From Chloroflexota bacterium (lineage in GTDB: Bacteria > Chloroflexota > Anaerolineae > Anaerolineales > JACQED01): a stretch of 6,032 bases of DNA. Below are positions 4,334 through 6,032 of this stretch, in pieces (positions within the stretch are counted from its first letter, which is position 1; every line of letters starts with the position of its first letter). The stretch spans positions 1-6,032 of the forward strand of contig JACQED010000313.1 of assembly GCA_016200785.1 (NCBI GenBank), written 5' to 3'. Under the pieces are notes generated by a model, which ran no database searches, was not told the origin of the DNA, and saw nothing but the letters and a program-made list of their open reading frames with translations. The translations under genes were made by a program, and so were the position numbers.

Positions 4334-5655
4334 AACCTTCACGGATATTGATCATGGGCGCCGCCGGGCGCGACTTTCACAACTTCAACACCTACTTTCG
4401 CGACAACGACTCTTACGTCGTGGTCGCCTTCACGGCGACGCAGATCCCCAACATCGAGGGTCGGCTGTATCCGCCCGAACTCGCCGGGCCGCGCTACCCC
4501 GTCGGCATCCGCATCTACGCGGAAGCCGAACTGCCGCAACTCATCCGCGAGTTGGAAGTGGATCAAGTCATCTTCGCCTACAGCGATGTGTCCCACGAGC
4601 AAGTCATGCACATCGCCTCGCAAGTTCTCGCTCTGGGCGCGGACTTTCGACTGATGGGCCCCAGGGCCACGCAAATCGCCTCGACGAAACCCGTCGTCAG
4701 CATCTGCGCGGTGCGGACGGGCAGTGGAAAAAGCCAGACCACTCGCCGCGTCGCCGACGCTCTGCGCGGGCTGGGCTACAAAGTTGCCGCCGTCCGCCAC
4801 CCTATGCCGTACGGCAATCTCGTCGTGCAGGCGGTACAACGCTTCGGCGAGTACGACGACCTCGACGAGTACGAGTGCACCATCGAAGAGCGCGAGGAGC
4901 ACGAGCCGCATTTGGCGCGCGGCATCGTCGTCTTTGCCGGGGTGGACTACGAAAGAATCCTGCGGGAGGCCGAGAAGGAGGCCGACATCATCCTGTGGGA
5001 CGGCGGCAACAACGATCTGTCCTTTTTCAAGAGCGACTTCCACTTCGTCGTCGCCGATCCGCACCGGCCGGGGCACGAACGGACCTATCACCCCGGCGAG
5101 GCCAACCTGCGCATGGCCGACGTCGTCGTGATCAACAAAGTGGACACAGCCGACAACGCGAATGTGGCGGCGGTGCGCGAGAGCGTCTTTGCCCTGAACC
5201 CCGGGGCCACCATCGTCGAGGCCGCTTCGCCGATCTTCGTTGACGATCCCGGCGCGATTCGCGGCAAGCGCGTCCTCGTCGTCGAGGACGGCCCGACGCT
5301 GACTCACGGGGAAATGGCCTACGGCGCGGGCGTCGTCGCCGCCCGGCGCTTCGGCGCGGCGGAGATCGTCGACCCGCGCCCCCACGCCGTGGGCAGCATC
5401 GTCGAAACGTTCAAGAAATACCCGACGACCGGCGCGGTTCTGCCGGCGATGGGCTATGGCGAGGCGCAACAGAGAGAACTCGGCGAGACAATCGCCAACA
5501 CTCCGTGCGACTTGGTGATCGTTGCCACGCCGATTGACCTGCGGCGAGTGGTGAAGATTGACAAGCCGAGCCAGCGCGTGCGCTACGAATTGCAGGAGAT
5601 CGGCCAGCCGACTCTAGCGGATTTGCTCAAGGCGAAGTTCGGCGCGAAGAAGTAG
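4330..5655 (+). CDS. Cyclic 2,3-diphosphoglycerate synthetase-like nucleotide-binding protein (COG2403, 'predicted GTPase')
   Basis: The 441-residue product closely resembles the archaeal cDPGS family and its uncharacterised bacterial relatives. An N-terminal Rossmann-like domain starts with ILIMGAAGRDFHNFN (6-20) and runs to about 120, with TATQIPNIEGRLYPPELAGP at 35-54. A P-loop domain follows: RTGSGKSQTT (129-138), RHPMPYGNL (156-164), YECTIEEREEHEPH (181-194), a Walker-B-like WDGGNND (223-229), and NKVD at 269-272. The C-terminal part has EDGPTLTHG (319-327), VDPRPHAVGSI (347-357) and ATPIDLRRVVKI (399-410). In hyperthermophilic methanogens the enzyme uses ATP to cyclise 2,3-diphosphoglycerate into a stabilising solute; whether the bacterial protein does so is unknown. 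It is soluble, without signal or membrane segments. The start is set by GGAGGAG and by the 4-base overlap with tatC. A longer in-frame reading from 4075 is only tatC read out of frame. Confidence 0.85.
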   Translation: MKPSRILIMGAAGRDFHNFNTYFRDNDSYVVVAFTATQIPNIEGRLYPPELAGPRYPVGIRIYAEAELPQLIRELEVDQVIFAYSDVSHEQVMHIASQVLALGADFRLMGPRATQIASTKPVVSICAVRTGSGKSQTTRRVADALRGLGYKVAAVRHPMPYGNLVVQAVQRFGEYDDLDEYECTIEEREEHEPHLARGIVVFAGVDYERILREAEKEADIILWDGGNNDLSFFKSDFHFVVADPHRPGHERTYHPGEANLRMADVVVINKVDTADNANVAAVRESVFALNPGATIVEAASPIFVDDPGAIRGKRVLVVEDGPTLTHGEMAYGAGVVAARRFGAAEIVDPRPHAVGSIVETFKKYPTTGAVLPAMGYGEAQQRELGETIANTPCDLVIVATPIDLRRVVKIDKPSQRVRYELQEIGQPTLADLLKAKFGAKK

Positions 5656-5667
5656 AACCGGGCACGA

Positions 5668-5991
5668 ATGATTCACAGCCTGCCAGCCGGGGAGCCTTAT
5701 CTTCCGCGCGAGTTCGCGCGAGACGGCTTCATCCACTGCACCAAAGAACTCGACGTGTTGCTCCTCGTTGCCAACAACTTCTACAAAGAAACGCCGGGCG
5801 AAATGTTGGTGCTGGTCATAGACGAGTCCAAAGTCACGGCGCAGATCAAGTACGAAGCGCCAATGCCGCCGGCCTCGTCCGCCCCGGACACTCATCTCTT
5901 CCCCCACATCTACGGGCCGTTGAACCGGGAAGCAATTGTAGAAATTCGCGTGACCCGGCGCGCGGCTGGCGGAGCGTTTGTCTCTGTGTAA
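5668..5991 (+). CDS. DUF952 family protein, short N terminus
   Basis: The 107-residue product carries the DUF952 signature: PYLPREFARDGFIHCTKE (11-28), with the conserved GFIHC core at 20-24, then VANNFYKETPGEMLVLVIDESKV (34-56 region) and FPHIYGPLNREAIVEIRV (78-95 region), the HIYGPLN motif being the second hallmark. The biochemical role of the family is not established. Family members usually open with a strand such as IYHL and about ten more residues before the YLP/FIHC region; here only MIHSLPAGE precedes it, so the N terminus seems shortened by several residues. The start follows the preceding TAG by 12 bases in the same frame, with no clear Shine-Dalgarno and no in-frame start in between. 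It is probably expressed from the same message as its upstream neighbour; a functional link is not evident. Confidence 0.82.
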   Translation: MIHSLPAGEPYLPREFARDGFIHCTKELDVLLLVANNFYKETPGEMLVLVIDESKVTAQIKYEAPMPPASSAPDTHLFPHIYGPLNREAIVEIRVTRRAAGGAFVSV

Positions 5992-6032
5992 CATCCCCAC
6001 CCGGTCTTTCACGGCGATACGCTATACGTCAA

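Noticed and set aside
4339..5469. A 376-codon open frame on the minus strand opposite the cDPGS-like gene
   Set aside because: It mirrors a strongly conserved + strand gene in GC-rich codons; its translation is rich in D, R, V and H with no recognisable domain. It is an antisense shadow, as is the 243-codon minus frame at 3611-4342 opposite tatC.
5992..6032. Possible regulatory signals in the last 41 bases, including TTGACG on the minus strand at the window end
   Set aside because: No matching -10 box at a proper spacing and too little sequence to judge.

Overview
The window is GC-rich and gene-dense. Every supported gene lies on the + strand. Gene content and style suggest an uncultured member of the Chloroflexota, possibly Anaerolineae: a STAND-type ATPase/TPR protein end, a TatC with a long N-terminal extension, a bacterial homologue of cyclic 2,3-diphosphoglycerate synthetase, and heptanucleotide repeats between genes. 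This placement rests on remembered family resemblance, not on a search.

Layout. Bases 1-1059 hold the 3' part of a large ATPase/TPR regulator that begins outside the window. A 103-base gap follows, with a perfect TATAAT box and a Shine-Dalgarno. Then comes a close-packed series: fabG (3-oxoacyl-ACP reductase, 1163-1915), an Asp23/Gls24 (YqhY-like) gene (2002-2355), nusB (2446-2964), a TatA/TatB-family gene (2987-3415), tatC (3437-4333), a COG2403/cDPGS-like nucleotide-binding protein (4330-5655, ATGA overlap with tatC) and a small DUF952 protein (5668-5991). The last 41 bases show nothing recognisable. The spacing would allow a single transcript from the box before fabG to the end.

The genes combine lipid synthesis (FabG with an Asp23/YqhY-type protein, a family tied to fatty-acid genes in Firmicutes), rRNA transcription antitermination (NusB) and folded-protein export (TatB/TatC). 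The cDPGS-like protein is tightly coupled to tatC, but its substrate here is unknown.

The most unusual feature lies between the genes. Four consecutive junctions (fabG/asp23, asp23/nusB, nusB/tatB, tatB/tatC) are built largely of degenerate 7-base repeats that run up to, or through, the start codon of the next gene, and these four starts have no visible Shine-Dalgarno. The fabG and cDPGS-like starts, which lack heptads, do have one. At asp23/nusB the heptads occur as two opposed arrays that can form a 27-bp stem. At nusB/tatB the heptads extend into the gene and encode a 7-residue-periodic tail on NusB.
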